This document shows, piece after piece, positions 19,044-27,829 of a stretch of DNA of 64,000 nucleotides; position 1 is the stretch's first letter, and every line of letters begins with the position of its first letter. The translations under genes and the position numbers were made by a program. The notes under the pieces were generated by a model. It did not search any database. It worked only from the letters and a program-made list of their open reading frames with translations, and was not told the DNA's origin. Source of the DNA: Sphingomonas sp. Leaf230 (GTDB lineage: Bacteria; Pseudomonadota; Alphaproteobacteria; Sphingomonadales; Sphingomonadaceae); contig NZ_LMKW01000010.1 in NCBI RefSeq assembly GCF_001421745.1, positions 444,173 through 508,172 of the forward strand, given 5' to 3'.

Positions 19044-20165
19044 ATGAAGATCGCCGTCCTGAAAGAGCAAGCGGACGGCGAGCGGCGGGTTTCCGCGACG
19101 CCGGAAACGGTCAAGAAATTCATTGCGTTGGGGGCGACGCTGGCCGTGGAAGCGGGCGCGGGTGAGACCGCCTCGATCGCCGATGCCGCGTATTCGGATG
19201 CGGGCGCGTCGGTGGGCGACCGTGCGGCGACGCTGGCGGGGGCGGATATCGTGCTCGGTGTGCAGGGACCTGATCCCGCTTCGCTGGAAGGCGTGACGCC
19301 TGGGGCGTGGATCGTCGCCAGCCTCAATCCCTTTGCAGAGCGTGCGCGAGTCGAGGCTTATGCCGCGGCGGGCTACGAAGCGCTGGCCATGGAGTTCATG
19401 CCGCGCATCACGCGCGCCCAGTCGATGGACATCCTGTCGTCGCAGTCCAACCTGTCGGGCTACAAGGCGGTGCTCGACGCGGCGGCCGAATATGGCCGCG
19501 CGTTTCCGATGATGATGACCGCGGCGGGGACGATCTCGGCGGCCAAGGCGTTCGTGATGGGCGTCGGCGTGGCGGGGCTCCAGGCGATCGCGACCGCGCG
19601 GCGGCTCGGCGCGCAGGTGTCGGCGACCGACGTGCGCGCTGCGACTCGCGAGCAGATCCAGTCGTTGGGTGCAAAGCCGATCTTCGTCGAGAACGTCGCG
19701 GGGATCGAAGGCGAGGGGACGGGCGGCTACGCCGGCGAGATGTCCCCCGAATACCAGGCGGCGCAGGCCGAATTGGTGTCGGGTCATATCGCCAAGCAGG
19801 ATATCGTCATCACCACCGCGCTGATCCCTGGGCGTCTTGCGCCTAGGCTGATTTCGGCGGCGCAAGTGGCCAGCATGAAACCGGGATCGGTGATCGTTGA
19901 TCTTGCGGTCGAGCAGGGCGGGAATGTCGAGGGCTCGGTCGCGGGTGAAGTGGTCGTGGTAAACGGCGTTAAGATCGTCGGCCACCGCAACGTGCCGTCG
20001 CGGTTGGCGGCAGACGCCAGCGCGCTGTTCTCGCGCAACCTGTTCAATTTCCTCAACGCCTTCTGGGACAAGGAGGCGGGGCGACCCGTGCTCGACGCCG
20101 AGATCGGCGATGCGATCCGGCTGACGCAGGGTGGCAAGATCGTGAACCCAAGGCTGCTGACATGA
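19044..20165 (+). CDS. pntAA: NAD(P) transhydrogenase subunit alpha part 1 (PntAA)
   Basis: This 373-residue soluble dI subunit binds NAD(H) in the proton-translocating transhydrogenase, which makes NADPH from NADH using the proton gradient. MKIAVLKEQADGERRVSATP is the family N-terminus. The mid-region VGVAGLQAIATARRLGAQVSATDV is the Rossmann dinucleotide site, followed by the RAATREQIQSLGAKPIFV segment. Alphaproteobacteria split the alpha subunit into PntAA and PntAB. Here the two are separated by a toxin-antitoxin pair rather than adjacent. Confidence 0.96.
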   Translation: MKIAVLKEQADGERRVSATPETVKKFIALGATLAVEAGAGETASIADAAYSDAGASVGDRAATLAGADIVLGVQGPDPASLEGVTPGAWIVASLNPFAERARVEAYAAAGYEALAMEFMPRITRAQSMDILSSQSNLSGYKAVLDAAAEYGRAFPMMMTAAGTISAAKAFVMGVGVAGLQAIATARRLGAQVSATDVRAATREQIQSLGAKPIFVENVAGIEGEGTGGYAGEMSPEYQAAQAELVSGHIAKQDIVITTALIPGRLAPRLISAAQVASMKPGSVIVDLAVEQGGNVEGSVAGEVVVVNGVKIVGHRNVPSRLAADASALFSRNLFNFLNAFWDKEAGRPVLDAEIGDAIRLTQGGKIVNPRLLT

Positions 20166-20175
20166 TCCGGAGAGC

Positions 20176-20424
20176 ATGACCCGTGGCGAGCGGCTTCTCG
20201 ATGCGATGCGGGCCAATCCGCGGGACTGGCGTATCCAGGATGTCGTCGCTGCGTGTGCGGAGGCGGGGATATCTTGCAGCCCACCCCGCAACGGCTCACA
20301 CTACAAGGTGAAGCATACAAGCCAGGTCGAAATCCTGACGATCCCCGCGCACCGGCCGATCAAGCCGGTCTATATTCGCGATCTCGTCAGGTTCATCGAT
20401 GCGGTGCGGAGAACGGAACGATGA
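20176..20424 (+). CDS. hicA: HicA-type mRNA interferase toxin
   Basis: This 82-residue protein contains the HicA core: CSPPRNGSHYKVKHTSQVEI with the catalytic His in GSHY, then LTIPAHRPIKPVYIRDLVRF. HicA toxins are double-stranded-RNA-binding-fold ribonucleases that cleave mRNA. The gene starts ten bases after pntAA and overlaps the antitoxin start by four bases (ATGA), so toxin and antitoxin are co-translated. Its position within the pnt operon is unusual. Confidence 0.85.
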   Translation: MTRGERLLDAMRANPRDWRIQDVVAACAEAGISCSPPRNGSHYKVKHTSQVEILTIPAHRPIKPVYIRDLVRFIDAVRRTER

Positions 20425-20636
20425 GCCCGCAAGATTATGAGGTCGTGATTCGGCCGCTGTCGCCTTCAGCTGGTGGGGGATATCTTGCGGTTGTCCCGGC
20501 ACTCCCTGGGTGCAAGTCCGACGGCGACACGCCGCAGGACGCGCTTGCCAATGCTTATGATGCGATCGCCTGCTGGATCGAAGCTGCCGAAGACATGGGA
20601 CGCACTATCCCCGCCGCTGCGCGCGCGGCAGCCTGA
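20421..20636 (+). CDS. hicB: HicB-type antitoxin (short, no DNA-binding tail visible)
   Basis: This 71-residue protein starts with the HicB partial RNase-H fold: [40 protein letters not shown] and a helix [13 protein letters not shown]. It should neutralise HicA by direct binding. Many HicB proteins carry a C-terminal HTH or ribbon-helix-helix that represses the operon. This one stops at [11 protein letters not shown], so autoregulation through this protein seems unlikely, which fits its position inside a metabolic operon. It is followed after 19 bases by pntAB. Confidence 0.85.
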   Translation: MSPQDYEVVIRPLSPSAGGGYLAVVPALPGCKSDGDTPQDALANAYDAIACWIEAAEDMGRTIPAAARAAA

Positions 20637-20655
20637 GAGAATCGGAGACCGAACA

Positions 20656-20973
20656 ATGGACTTTATCGCGATCCTGTCGATCTTCGTGCTGGCGTGTTTC
20701 GTCGGGTATTTCGTGGTTTGGGCAGTGACGCCGGCGTTGCACACGCCATTGATGGCGGTGACCAACGCGATCTCCTCGGTGATTATCGTCGGCGCGCTGA
20801 TCGCCGCCGCCGCAGCTGGCATCGGCGCCGGATCGGGCGTGGCAAAGGCGCTCGGGTTGCTGGCGGTGGTGCTGGCGAGCATCAACATCTTCGGCGGTTT
20901 CGCGGTCACCGCGCGGATGCTGGCGATGTACAAGAAAAAGGAACGGCCGGTCGCGCCTGCTGCGAGCAAGTGA
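20656..20973 (+). CDS. pntAB: NAD(P) transhydrogenase subunit alpha part 2 (PntAB)
   Basis: This 105-residue membrane protein starts [20 protein letters not shown] and has three to four helices (to [20 protein letters not shown]), matching the alpha-subunit portion of the dII membrane domain. [20 protein letters not shown] is the typical conserved segment. It assembles with PntAA and PntB. It starts 19 bases after hicB and ends 27 bases before pntB. Confidence 0.95.
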   Translation: MDFIAILSIFVLACFVGYFVVWAVTPALHTPLMAVTNAISSVIIVGALIAAAAAGIGAGSGVAKALGLLAVVLASINIFGGFAVTARMLAMYKKKERPVAPAASK

Positions 20974-21000
20974 GCGATACGGACGTGAAGGGGACGCGCG

Positions 21001-22500
21001 ATGCATGAACTGACGGTCAGCCCCTGGGCATCGCTCGCTTATCTGGTGGCGGGGATGTGCTTCATCCTCGCGCTGCGTGGGCTGTCGAGCCCGGCCTCAA
21101 GCCAGCGCGGCAATCGGTTCGGCATCATCGGCATGACGATCGCGGTCGTGACGACGCTGGTGACGCATGTGCCATTCGTTCAGCACCTTCTCGTTTCCGA
21201 CACCGGATCTACGATAGCCGTGCGCGCTATCGACTGGACCACGGTCGTCGAAATTCTTGCGGCGATCGGCGTCGGCGCGGCGATCGGCCTCGTCACCGCT
21301 CGCCGGATTGCGATGACCGCCATGCCGCAGCTTGTCGCCGCATTCCACAGCCTCGTCGGTCTCGCCGCGGTACTGGTCGGCGTCGCGGCCTATCTCAACC
21401 CGCAGGCGTTCGGGATTTCCGATCTCGTCATTCCGCTGATCGGCCAGCCGTTCGCGGTGATCCACCCCGTCAGCCGGATCGAACTCGGCCTCGGCGTGGC
21501 GATCGGTGCGATCACCTTCTCCGGTTCTGTGATCGCGTTCCTGAAGCTCAACGGCAACATGGGCGGCAAGCCGATCATGCTGCCCGGCCGGCACGTCATC
21601 AACATCGCGCTGCTCGCCGGCATCCTCGGGTTGATCGCGTATTTCGTTACGAACCAAGAGCCGTGGATCTTCTGGACGATCGTGATCCTGAGCTTCGTCA
21701 TCGGCTTCCTGTTGATCATCCCGATCGGGGGCGCGGACATGCCGGTGGTGGTCAGCATGCTCAATTCCTATTCGGGCTGGGCCGCCGCCGCGATGGGCTT
21801 CACGCTGCACAACAGCGCGATGATCATCACCGGCGCGCTGGTCGGCAGCTCGGGCGCGATCCTCAGCTACATCATGTGCCGCGCGATGAACCGCAGCTTC
21901 ATCAGCGTGATCGCCGGCGGCTTCGGTACGAGCGATGCAGGCGCGGGAAGTGGCGGCTCAGCCGTCGATCGGCCGTGGAAACGCGGCTCGGCGGAAGATG
22001 CCGCGTTCCTGATGAGCCAGGCCGAACAGGTCATCATCGTCCCCGGCTACGGCATGGCGGTCGCGCAGGCGCAGCACGTCCTCCGCGAAATGGGCGACAA
22101 GCTGAAGGCGGAGGGGGTCCGCGTGAAATACGCGATCCACCCCGTCGCGGGGCGCATGCCGGGGCACATGAACGTCCTGCTGGCGGAGGCGAACGTGCCG
22201 TATGACGATGTGTTCGAGCTGGAGGACATCAACAGCGAGTTCGCACAGACCGACGTCGCGTTCGTGATAGGCGCGAACGACGTGACCAACCCCGCCGCCA
22301 AGACCGACAAGACCTCGCCGATCTATGGCATGCCGGTGCTCGACGTCGAGAAGGCCAAGACCGTGCTGTTCATCAAGCGATCGATGGGCGGCGTCGGCTA
22401 TGCAGGCGTCGATAACGAACTGTTCTACCGCGACAATACGATGATGCTGCTGGCCGACGCGAAGAAGATTGTCGAGGATATCGTCAAGGCGCTCGACTGA
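21001..22500 (+). CDS. pntB: NAD(P) transhydrogenase subunit beta (PntB)
   Basis: This 499-residue protein combines a membrane domain of about eight helices (residues 5-285) with the NADP(H)-binding dIII domain. Landmarks are SGWAAAAMGFTLHNSAMIIT in the membrane part and VIIVPGYGMAVAQAQHVLRE, the NADP-binding loop of dIII, followed by HPVAGRMPGHMNVLLAEANV. Length is slightly above the usual 460-480 because of a longer N-terminus. It ends the pnt operon. Confidence 0.97.
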   Translation: MHELTVSPWASLAYLVAGMCFILALRGLSSPASSQRGNRFGIIGMTIAVVTTLVTHVPFVQHLLVSDTGSTIAVRAIDWTTVVEILAAIGVGAAIGLVTARRIAMTAMPQLVAAFHSLVGLAAVLVGVAAYLNPQAFGISDLVIPLIGQPFAVIHPVSRIELGLGVAIGAITFSGSVIAFLKLNGNMGGKPIMLPGRHVINIALLAGILGLIAYFVTNQEPWIFWTIVILSFVIGFLLIIPIGGADMPVVVSMLNSYSGWAAAAMGFTLHNSAMIITGALVGSSGAILSYIMCRAMNRSFISVIAGGFGTSDAGAGSGGSAVDRPWKRGSAEDAAFLMSQAEQVIIVPGYGMAVAQAQHVLREMGDKLKAEGVRVKYAIHPVAGRMPGHMNVLLAEANVPYDDVFELEDINSEFAQTDVAFVIGANDVTNPAAKTDKTSPIYGMPVLDVEKAKTVLFIKRSMGGVGYAGVDNELFYRDNTMMLLADAKKIVEDIVKALD

Positions 22501-22601
22501 GTTGTTCGCGTAGGGTTCCCAACTGCAACGGAACTCGATCCAGTTCGGGTGTAACTCCTCACCTGACGCAGGTTAGTCTCCGCATCACAGCGGAGACCTT
22601 G

Positions 22602-23543
22602 ATGACCCTATCTGACGGCCCGCCTGACGCGGCGAATTACGACACGGGGATCGACGCGATCCTCATCGCCGCGCCCGGCGCGCCGGACCGGCTGACCGTG
22701 GCCCTCGCCGCGCTAAATGGTCGGATCGTCGCCCGTTTCGACTGGCCGGCAGGCTTCGGTGATCATGCGACGCCGCAGGTGATCGTCGTCGAGGCGGCCG
22801 GCGTCGACCCCGCGATACTAGCCGAACGCCTGCCCGGAATCGTCCATCAGGCGGCTTCGATGCAGGCGGGACTGGTGGTCGCCCTGAGCGTCGACGAGAT
22901 CGACGTTGTCGCCGCGGCGACGCTCGGCGGCAGCACGCGGTTGCTGGTCGATCCCACCGTCGGCGATTGTGTCGCGGCGATCGTGGTCGCGGCGGAAGCT
23001 GCGCGCACGCCGGCGGGCGTGTTCGATTTCCACCGCGAGACCGACGGCACCCGGCTCGAGCGACTGAACACCGAGGTCGCGCGGATCGCCGAAGCGCTCG
23101 CCAAACTGACGCGGGCGGAGATCGAGGGCGACGCACCCGCCGCGCCGATCGTCGGCGACCGCACCAATCGCTACGGCGCACCGCCCGCCTTGGTCGAGCC
23201 GAGCGCGGCGGATGTCCGTCGAGCAATCCGCGCGCGCCGATTGCGGGACCAGTTCTTCGGCGCGACATTGTTCGAGGATCCCGGCTGGGACATGCTGCTC
23301 GATCTCTACGCCGCTGAGCTGGAGCGGGGCCGCGTGTCGGTGTCGAGCCTGTGCATCGCGGCGGCAGTCGCACCGACGACCGCGCTGCGCTGGATCGCGC
23401 GAATGACCGACACCGGGCTGTTCGAACGCCGCCCTGACCTGCTCGACCGTCGCCGCGCCTTTATGGTTCTCTCCGATCGCGCGAGCGAGGCGATGCGTGG
23501 GTATATCGTGGCCACCAGGGGCGCCGACCTTCGCATTCCGTGA
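22602..23543 (+). CDS. Winged-helix (MarR-like) regulator with unknown N-terminal domain
   Basis: The protein is about 313 residues. The C-terminal 90 residues (LLDLYAAELERGRVSVSSLC to FMVLSDRASEAMRGYI) look like a MarR-type winged helix, with SLCIAAAVAPTTALRWIARM as the recognition region. The first 130 residues form a regular alternating strand/helix pattern resembling a receiver-like fold, without an obvious phospho-acceptor site. The ATG at 22602 has GGAG about seven bases upstream; the TTG at 22599 is an alternative. Similar proteins are seen in sphingomonads. No target is evident. Confidence 0.7.
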   Translation: MTLSDGPPDAANYDTGIDAILIAAPGAPDRLTVALAALNGRIVARFDWPAGFGDHATPQVIVVEAAGVDPAILAERLPGIVHQAASMQAGLVVALSVDEIDVVAAATLGGSTRLLVDPTVGDCVAAIVVAAEAARTPAGVFDFHRETDGTRLERLNTEVARIAEALAKLTRAEIEGDAPAAPIVGDRTNRYGAPPALVEPSAADVRRAIRARRLRDQFFGATLFEDPGWDMLLDLYAAELERGRVSVSSLCIAAAVAPTTALRWIARMTDTGLFERRPDLLDRRRAFMVLSDRASEAMRGYIVATRGADLRIP

Positions 23544-23594
23544 TTTTAGCTTGCCCCGGCCGCCCGGCTTTGGCATCGGACGTCCACCCGAGAG

Positions 23595-23670
23595 GGGCGA
23601 TTAGCTCAGTTGGTAGAGCGTCTCGTTTACACCGAGAATGTCGGCGGTTCGAGCCCGTCATCGCCCACCA
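23595..23670 (+). tRNA. tRNA-Val (anticodon TAC), probable integration site
   Basis: The acceptor stem GGGCGAT pairs with ATCGCCC. The anticodon arm TCTCG-TTTACAC-CGAGA gives anticodon TAC. The T arm contains GGTTCGAGCC, and CCA is encoded at 23668-23670. A tyrosine recombinase gene points toward this tRNA from 159 bases downstream, which makes its 3' end a likely attB/attL site. Confidence 0.97.
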
Positions 23671-23828
23671 AAATCTCCGGTAAAATCAATACTTTGCTGG
23701 CTATAGTGGGTCTGCTCCGATCTAGGAAATCTCCCGATGGACAGCAAATGGTCAGCAAACGGACCGTCGATTGGAATGAGTCGCATGGATTGCGACCTCG
23801 ATTTTCGCGTCTCCGCCTTCGAAAATGA

Positions 23829-25088
23829 TTACGATGGCTGCTGGTCGATGACGTCCACCACGATGACTGCTACCGGCGCGTTCCCAATCTTGACGACACG
23901 ATGTCCCGCGGACCAATTTTTCGCCTTCTGGTTTACCTCTATCAGTAGCGATTGAAGCGCGGTGACCGCTTCAGCGAGATAGCGTGGATCGTACTTAGCG
24001 TAGACGGCAGTCATACGTTCCAAATCGGCCGGTCGATGACCGAGCAGGACCGAAATCTGTTCCGCCGGAACACCTCTGCGCCGCAGTTCTGTGGCCACGG
24101 TGTGGCGGATTGTTTTCGGAATGTACTGGTCTGGCAGCCCCAACGCCCGTCGCATGGTCCGCCAAGCCCTGCCTCTCGATTTTGGCGGCGGGCTATTCTT
24201 ACGTTCGGCCAGACTCTGTTCGCGCCAGGCGTCAAGCATCGCTGCAAGTGCGGGTGCGGCGGCGACGACGGGATTGTGCTTCTTTGTTCGAGGTGCACCC
24301 TCTGGATGAGTGTCCACAAGTCCTTCTTTCCACTGCACGAGCGGATCGAAAGCCAGTGCCGCGTCCGGACGGCAAGCGGTTCCGATCATGAGCCAGAACC
24401 ACCGGCCAAAGCCCTTGTCGTCGGTGTCCGACGACACCTGCGAAGCGTACCCTGCAATGGCGCCCAACTCATCGAGCGACATCCTTACGTCTCTCGGAGG
24501 CGAGCGATGTTCCTTCGCTACGCTGGGCACTTTTGGCGCGGACGGTACCCGCTCCATCTCCACGGCGTGGTTCAAGGCGGCTCGAACGTCGTCGATGTTT
24601 CGCTGAGCGCTCTCGCCCTTAACGCCCTTGGATACGAGGAGCATCTCTCGCCCTAGCCAGTCGACGGTGAAGGAGTGGGGCTTCATCCGCCAATTTATGA
24701 AGCGCCTGAAGACGGTGCGCGTGAGTTCCGAGAACCGTACCCGCGCGCGGACCGGGTCCTGTAGAAGGAAGCCGATAAACGCCCGGAGGCTTCCAGCGAT
24801 TGTGTCCGGATTTCGCGTGTGCCGACCGTGTTCCTTCCAGTACAGGAACAGATGGGGGAGGACCTCGGCGTCCTCGCTGCTCTGAAGCCCCATGGCGCGT
24901 TTGGTCTCGACGAATGCGTGAATCGCTGCCTTGGCGACCTCTAGGTCGCGAGTCCGAGTGCTTTTATATACGATCGATCGTCCGTCGCGGGACTTTGCGA
25001 CGATCTGCCAGATGCCGGCGGCTTTCCCATCGCGGCGTTGGTCGAGCCAGTGGTCCCCGACGGTATACGGGCTAGTATTTCTTGCCAA
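23829..25088 (-). CDS. Tyrosine recombinase / integrase
   Basis: This 419-residue integrase has an N-terminal DNA-binding half and a C-terminal catalytic domain. The catalytic residues are visible: Arg in MIGTACRPDAALAF, the His-box IRHTVATELRRRG, His in LLGHR and the nucleophile Tyr in MTAVYAKYDPRYL. The start is a TTG at 25088 with GAGGAG about eight bases upstream. It lies next to tRNA-Val in the orientation typical of integrative elements that use the tRNA 3' end. A tail of about 50 residues follows the Tyr. I could not find the matching attR by eye. Confidence 0.92.
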   Translation of the reverse strand: MARNTSPYTVGDHWLDQRRDGKAAGIWQIVAKSRDGRSIVYKSTRTRDLEVAKAAIHAFVETKRAMGLQSSEDAEVLPHLFLYWKEHGRHTRNPDTIAGSLRAFIGFLLQDPVRARVRFSELTRTVFRRFINWRMKPHSFTVDWLGREMLLVSKGVKGESAQRNIDDVRAALNHAVEMERVPSAPKVPSVAKEHRSPPRDVRMSLDELGAIAGYASQVSSDTDDKGFGRWFWLMIGTACRPDAALAFDPLVQWKEGLVDTHPEGAPRTKKHNPVVAAAPALAAMLDAWREQSLAERKNSPPPKSRGRAWRTMRRALGLPDQYIPKTIRHTVATELRRRGVPAEQISVLLGHRPADLERMTAVYAKYDPRYLAEAVTALQSLLIEVNQKAKNWSAGHRVVKIGNAPVAVIVVDVIDQQPS

Positions 25089-25315
25089 TTCGTGAGCTCC
25101 TCATTTTCTGCACGGGTCACGAGATCCAGAGCGCCCAGGTGCGCGAGCAACTGAAGTTCAGGCAGCGTCAGGTGAGCCCCGGTGCCGTTCTTCAGTGCGC
25201 GTCGATACTTGTGCGCTATCGTTGAGGCGGTTGCTTGGCCGGACGCCGGGCCGGCTGACGCTTGCAGCGCGCTGACCTCCTTGCTTCTCCACTCTTTCAT
25301 CGATCCTGTTTCCAT
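24941..25315 (-). CDS. Small protein of unknown function upstream of the integrase
   Basis: An open frame of about 124 residues overlaps the integrase start by 148 bases. The part upstream of the overlap looks protein-like: KEWRSKEVSALQASA and a helical segment LTLPELQLLAHLGALDLVTR. The part inside the integrase is low-complexity and may be shadow. It could be an element-encoded accessory protein, but I see no excisionase-type HTH. The start is uncertain (ATG at 25351, 25315 or 25300). Confidence 0.4.
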   Translation of the reverse strand: METGSMKEWRSKEVSALQASAGPASGQATASTIAHKYRRALKNGTGAHLTLPELQLLAHLGALDLVTRAENEELTNWQEILARIPSGTTGSTNAAMGKPPASGRSSQSPATDDRSYIKALGLAT

Positions 25316-25462
25316 GCCCGACCCTTCCCGACCACGCCTCGACGGGTGCATCCTTCTAGCAACAAGGGTCGGCTTCCTCGGACCTTGTGTAAGAAAGTCC
25401 TGTCTGATATGTCATTTTTTTGGGCTTGAGCCATCTGCCCGAACTATTTTCGGCAGGGTGCT

Positions 25463-25978
25463 ATGATGTTGAGAGCGGAGAAGCGCGTACGTTCCGCGGT
25501 ATCCGGCGGCACGGCAGTAGTTGATTCAGGCATCACCTTTGCCGACCGCGTAGCCAAAGGAAGATCGCGCCTCGGTCTGACGAAGCGCGAGCTAGCGTCG
25601 AGAGCGGGCTTGGCGCCCCGTACCGTGACGAGAATCGAGGCGGGTGCTCCCGTATCGTCGGAAAGCAAGCTGGCACTGCAGCATGCGCTGGGGCTTCTGC
25701 CGCCGACCGCCGAAGGCGGTGACGACGCAGATCGCGACATGAGCGACGTCGCAATTGGGCGACGACTGCGCGATCTGCGTCGCGCCCGCGGGCCGCTACG
25801 TCTAGCCCTTCTGGCATGGATGCTCGGGAATGTCACCGAAGCAACGCTCTCGCGTATTGAACGCGGCCTCTGTCGTCCCCGAGTAGGATGGTCCGACTTT
25901 ATCACCGACGATTATGCGTTAGCTCTAGGATTCGCCTGCGCGAAGGATCTTGGCGATGAAATCGGCGTCGAAACCTGA
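25463..25978 (+). CDS. Regulator with two XRE-type helix-turn-helix domains
   Basis: In this 171-residue protein the first HTH is RSRLGLTKRELASRAGLAPR followed by TVTRIEAGAPV (about residues 35-65). The second, weaker one is IGRRLRDLRRARGPLRLALL followed by EATLSRIERGLCRPR (about 97-140). Two XRE domains in tandem suggest an element-borne repressor. It is divergent from the integrase block and probably belongs to the same island. The 197 bases after it hold no gene. Confidence 0.75.
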   Translation: MMLRAEKRVRSAVSGGTAVVDSGITFADRVAKGRSRLGLTKRELASRAGLAPRTVTRIEAGAPVSSESKLALQHALGLLPPTAEGGDDADRDMSDVAIGRRLRDLRRARGPLRLALLAWMLGNVTEATLSRIERGLCRPRVGWSDFITDDYALALGFACAKDLGDEIGVET

Positions 25979-26175
25979 TCGGTTGTGCAGAGAAAGTAAC
26001 CCTTCGACAGACGGATCTGCCCGCTGATGATATGGCTGTATTTACGAGGGTAACGGGCGGCTTTGGCATGCCTAGGCCGCGGACCCAGGCATCAGGCGTC
26101 CTAGGTTCGGTTCCGGCTAAATGCGCAATGACACCCTAAGTGCTGCAATATAGACCATCGATGCCGATCCGCCGA

Positions 26176-26585
26176 TCAGGTGAGACGGAAGGTATTGAGA
26201 ATGGTGCGGAATACTGGATCTGCCATGTCATAATCTGCACGTGCGGCGGTGCCGGTGGAGATCATCACGCTGCCGTCCGGAGCGTTGGTATAAGTGATCC
26301 ACTGCCGGATCGGGATGCCGTTCGATATCCAGTCGAGGCGGAGTTCGGGAACTGAACCGGGGATATAGGCTAGGCGTCGTTGAACCTCGACCGGAGCGTG
26401 TCGCGCATCTGTTCGGCCTGTCGGTCGGCGAAGGCCTCCAGACGTTTCGTACGATCGGCGGGCAGGTCGCTGGGCGTGATCTCGTGCGTTACGACGAAGC
26501 TGGGGGCGATGCCAAGCGTACCGGGATCGGCCAATAGTACGAGCATCGATTTGTCCTGCCATCCTTCTGGGCACTCGATGGTCAT
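26176..26585 (-). pseudogene. DUF1795/DcrB-like (EagR-type T6SS chaperone) gene, frameshifted
   Basis: The frame starting at the ATG at 26585 reads MTIECPEGWQDKSMLVLLAD and continues to RSRFNDA, where it hits a stop. The matching second half (WISNGIPIRQWITYTNAPDG and MADPVFRTILNTFRLT) lies in the next frame. One frameshift near 26365-26385 explains both. The combined 135 residues fit the DUF1795 family, whose members chaperone type VI effectors carrying PAAR domains; a PAAR gene lies just upstream. Its start overlaps the stop of the ankyrin gene (ATGA), so an operon existed before decay. Confidence 0.65.
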
Positions 26586-27060
26586 GCCCTGCACGCGGGT
26601 AACTGGCACGCACCCACAGGCGGCCAATTGCCCGTTTCGTAGAGTGCGAGAATTTCATCACGGCCGGGTGGCGGGAAAGGATAGCCCCGCGCCTTGAGCT
26701 TCTCGATCACGCGCAGCCGCGCCTTGTCCTCGTCCGAGCCGCAGAATGCGGCTGGTGATGGTGCGCTGGGCGGCGGTAATGCCGAACTCGTCATGCGGCC
26801 AGACATCCGCGCCGTGGTCGATTAGGATTTCGATCACTGGCCATTGATCAGTCTGCGCGGCATTGGTCATCGGAGTAGATTGATCTTCTGGCGCACGTTC
26901 GTTGAGGCCGATGCCTTTGGCGGCGAGTTCACGAACCTTTCGGCTCTGGAGTCATGACGGCACCGATCATCGAGATGTCGGGCATTAAACCCAGCTTGCG
27001 CAAATCCTCCGTCGTAGCGTTACAGTAACCCTCGGGCGCTTGCGTGTCTCCGGCGTCTCA
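26582..27060 (-). pseudogene. Ankyrin-repeat protein gene, multiply frameshifted (possible T6SS immunity)
   Basis: Three frames read in order give one protein. First is EGYCNATTEDLRKLGLMPDI with SMIGAVMTPEP. Then comes VRELAAKGIGLNER with TDQWPVIEILIDHGADVWPH, an ankyrin-repeat signature. Last is KARLRVIEKLKARGYPFPPP with GRDEILALYETGNWPP. The switches lie near 26940 and 26735-26745. Ankyrin-repeat proteins often serve as immunity proteins beside PAAR effectors, so the module PAAR, ankyrin, DUF1795 looks like a dead type VI cargo cassette. The 5' boundary is approximate. Confidence 0.55.
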
Positions 27061-27098
27061 TAAGCTGCACTCGCGGCTTGGGCATCGATTCAAAAGCG

Positions 27099-27596
27099 CT
27101 AGAACGTGGCCGCCTCGCCACGAAGGGCGGTGCATACCGCCGACTGGCGCGGCCCACCGATGGTCACGTTGCGTGAGCCGGTCAGGATCACCGCACCGAA
27201 GTCCATTGTCTCCGAGACGCGGGCAGCAGGCTTTCCGTTGATAAGAACCGTGGACGATCCGTCCGCGACCCGACGCGGGCTACCGGTATCCTTGTAGCAG
27301 TCGTCACTTGCCAGCTCGACCATCGCAGCAGGCAGGGCGTTGATAACCACGTTGTTCGAGCCTGCCGTTAGTATGCCCGTCGCAGGCCCCATCAGCTGCT
27401 TGCCGATTGCCTCTCTTGCGAAAGCGGTGGTGCCGCCTGTGGCTAACGCTGCTCGGACCGCGATCGCGCTCAGACCACCGGTCGCAATTACGCCTGCCGC
27501 GAGCAACGCGTCTACTGCGATCCCGACGGCAAGGCCTTCCAGCTTCGCATCGTGGCCGAACGTGTCGGTGACGCGTGCGGCAGGATGATCGCTCAT
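27099..27596 (-). CDS. PAAR-domain protein with internal membrane segment
   Basis: This 165-residue protein begins SDHPAARVTDTFGHDA and ends with the PAAR core: GILTAGSNNVVINALPAAMV, VLINGKPAARVSET and GSRNVTIGGP. A hydrophobic region (VGIAVDALLAAGVIATGGLS) is inserted after the first PAAR half, as in type VI tip proteins that carry transmembrane segments and need DUF1795 chaperones. No toxin domain follows; the protein ends at EAATF just after the PAAR cone. No T6SS structural genes are in the window, so it would be an orphan tip. Confidence 0.8.
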   Translation of the reverse strand: MSDHPAARVTDTFGHDAKLEGLAVGIAVDALLAAGVIATGGLSAIAVRAALATGGTTAFAREAIGKQLMGPATGILTAGSNNVVINALPAAMVELASDDCYKDTGSPRRVADGSSTVLINGKPAARVSETMDFGAVILTGSRNVTIGGPRQSAVCTALRGEAATF

Positions 27597-27755
27597 GCGA
27601 TTGCCCCTTCCCGATTGGCCCGCGAGCGGTTGGCCTTCATGCCGGACTCAGTTTCCCGAACCACCTCGACCACGTCATAGCCGGCACGCTCGGTCCAGAC
27701 GTGGGCATATAGGGCGGCGCGTTGTCCCAATTGAACCTTCTTGGAATAGGGCATC
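27593..27755 (-). pseudogene. 3' fragment of an unidentified gene upstream of PAAR
   Basis: A frame ending in a TGA that overlaps the PAAR start (ATGA) encodes QLGQRAALYAHVWTERAGYD followed by VVEVVRETESGMKANRSRAN. The overlap shows that it was the preceding gene of the same operon. It has no visible start in this frame. The product is unknown. Confidence 0.4.
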
Positions 27756-27829
27756 GAAGACCCATGATCTGCGTGTGGTCAATGTTGTCCAAAACAGATA
27801 CCTGTTCAACCGCGACACTCGCTGACGCC

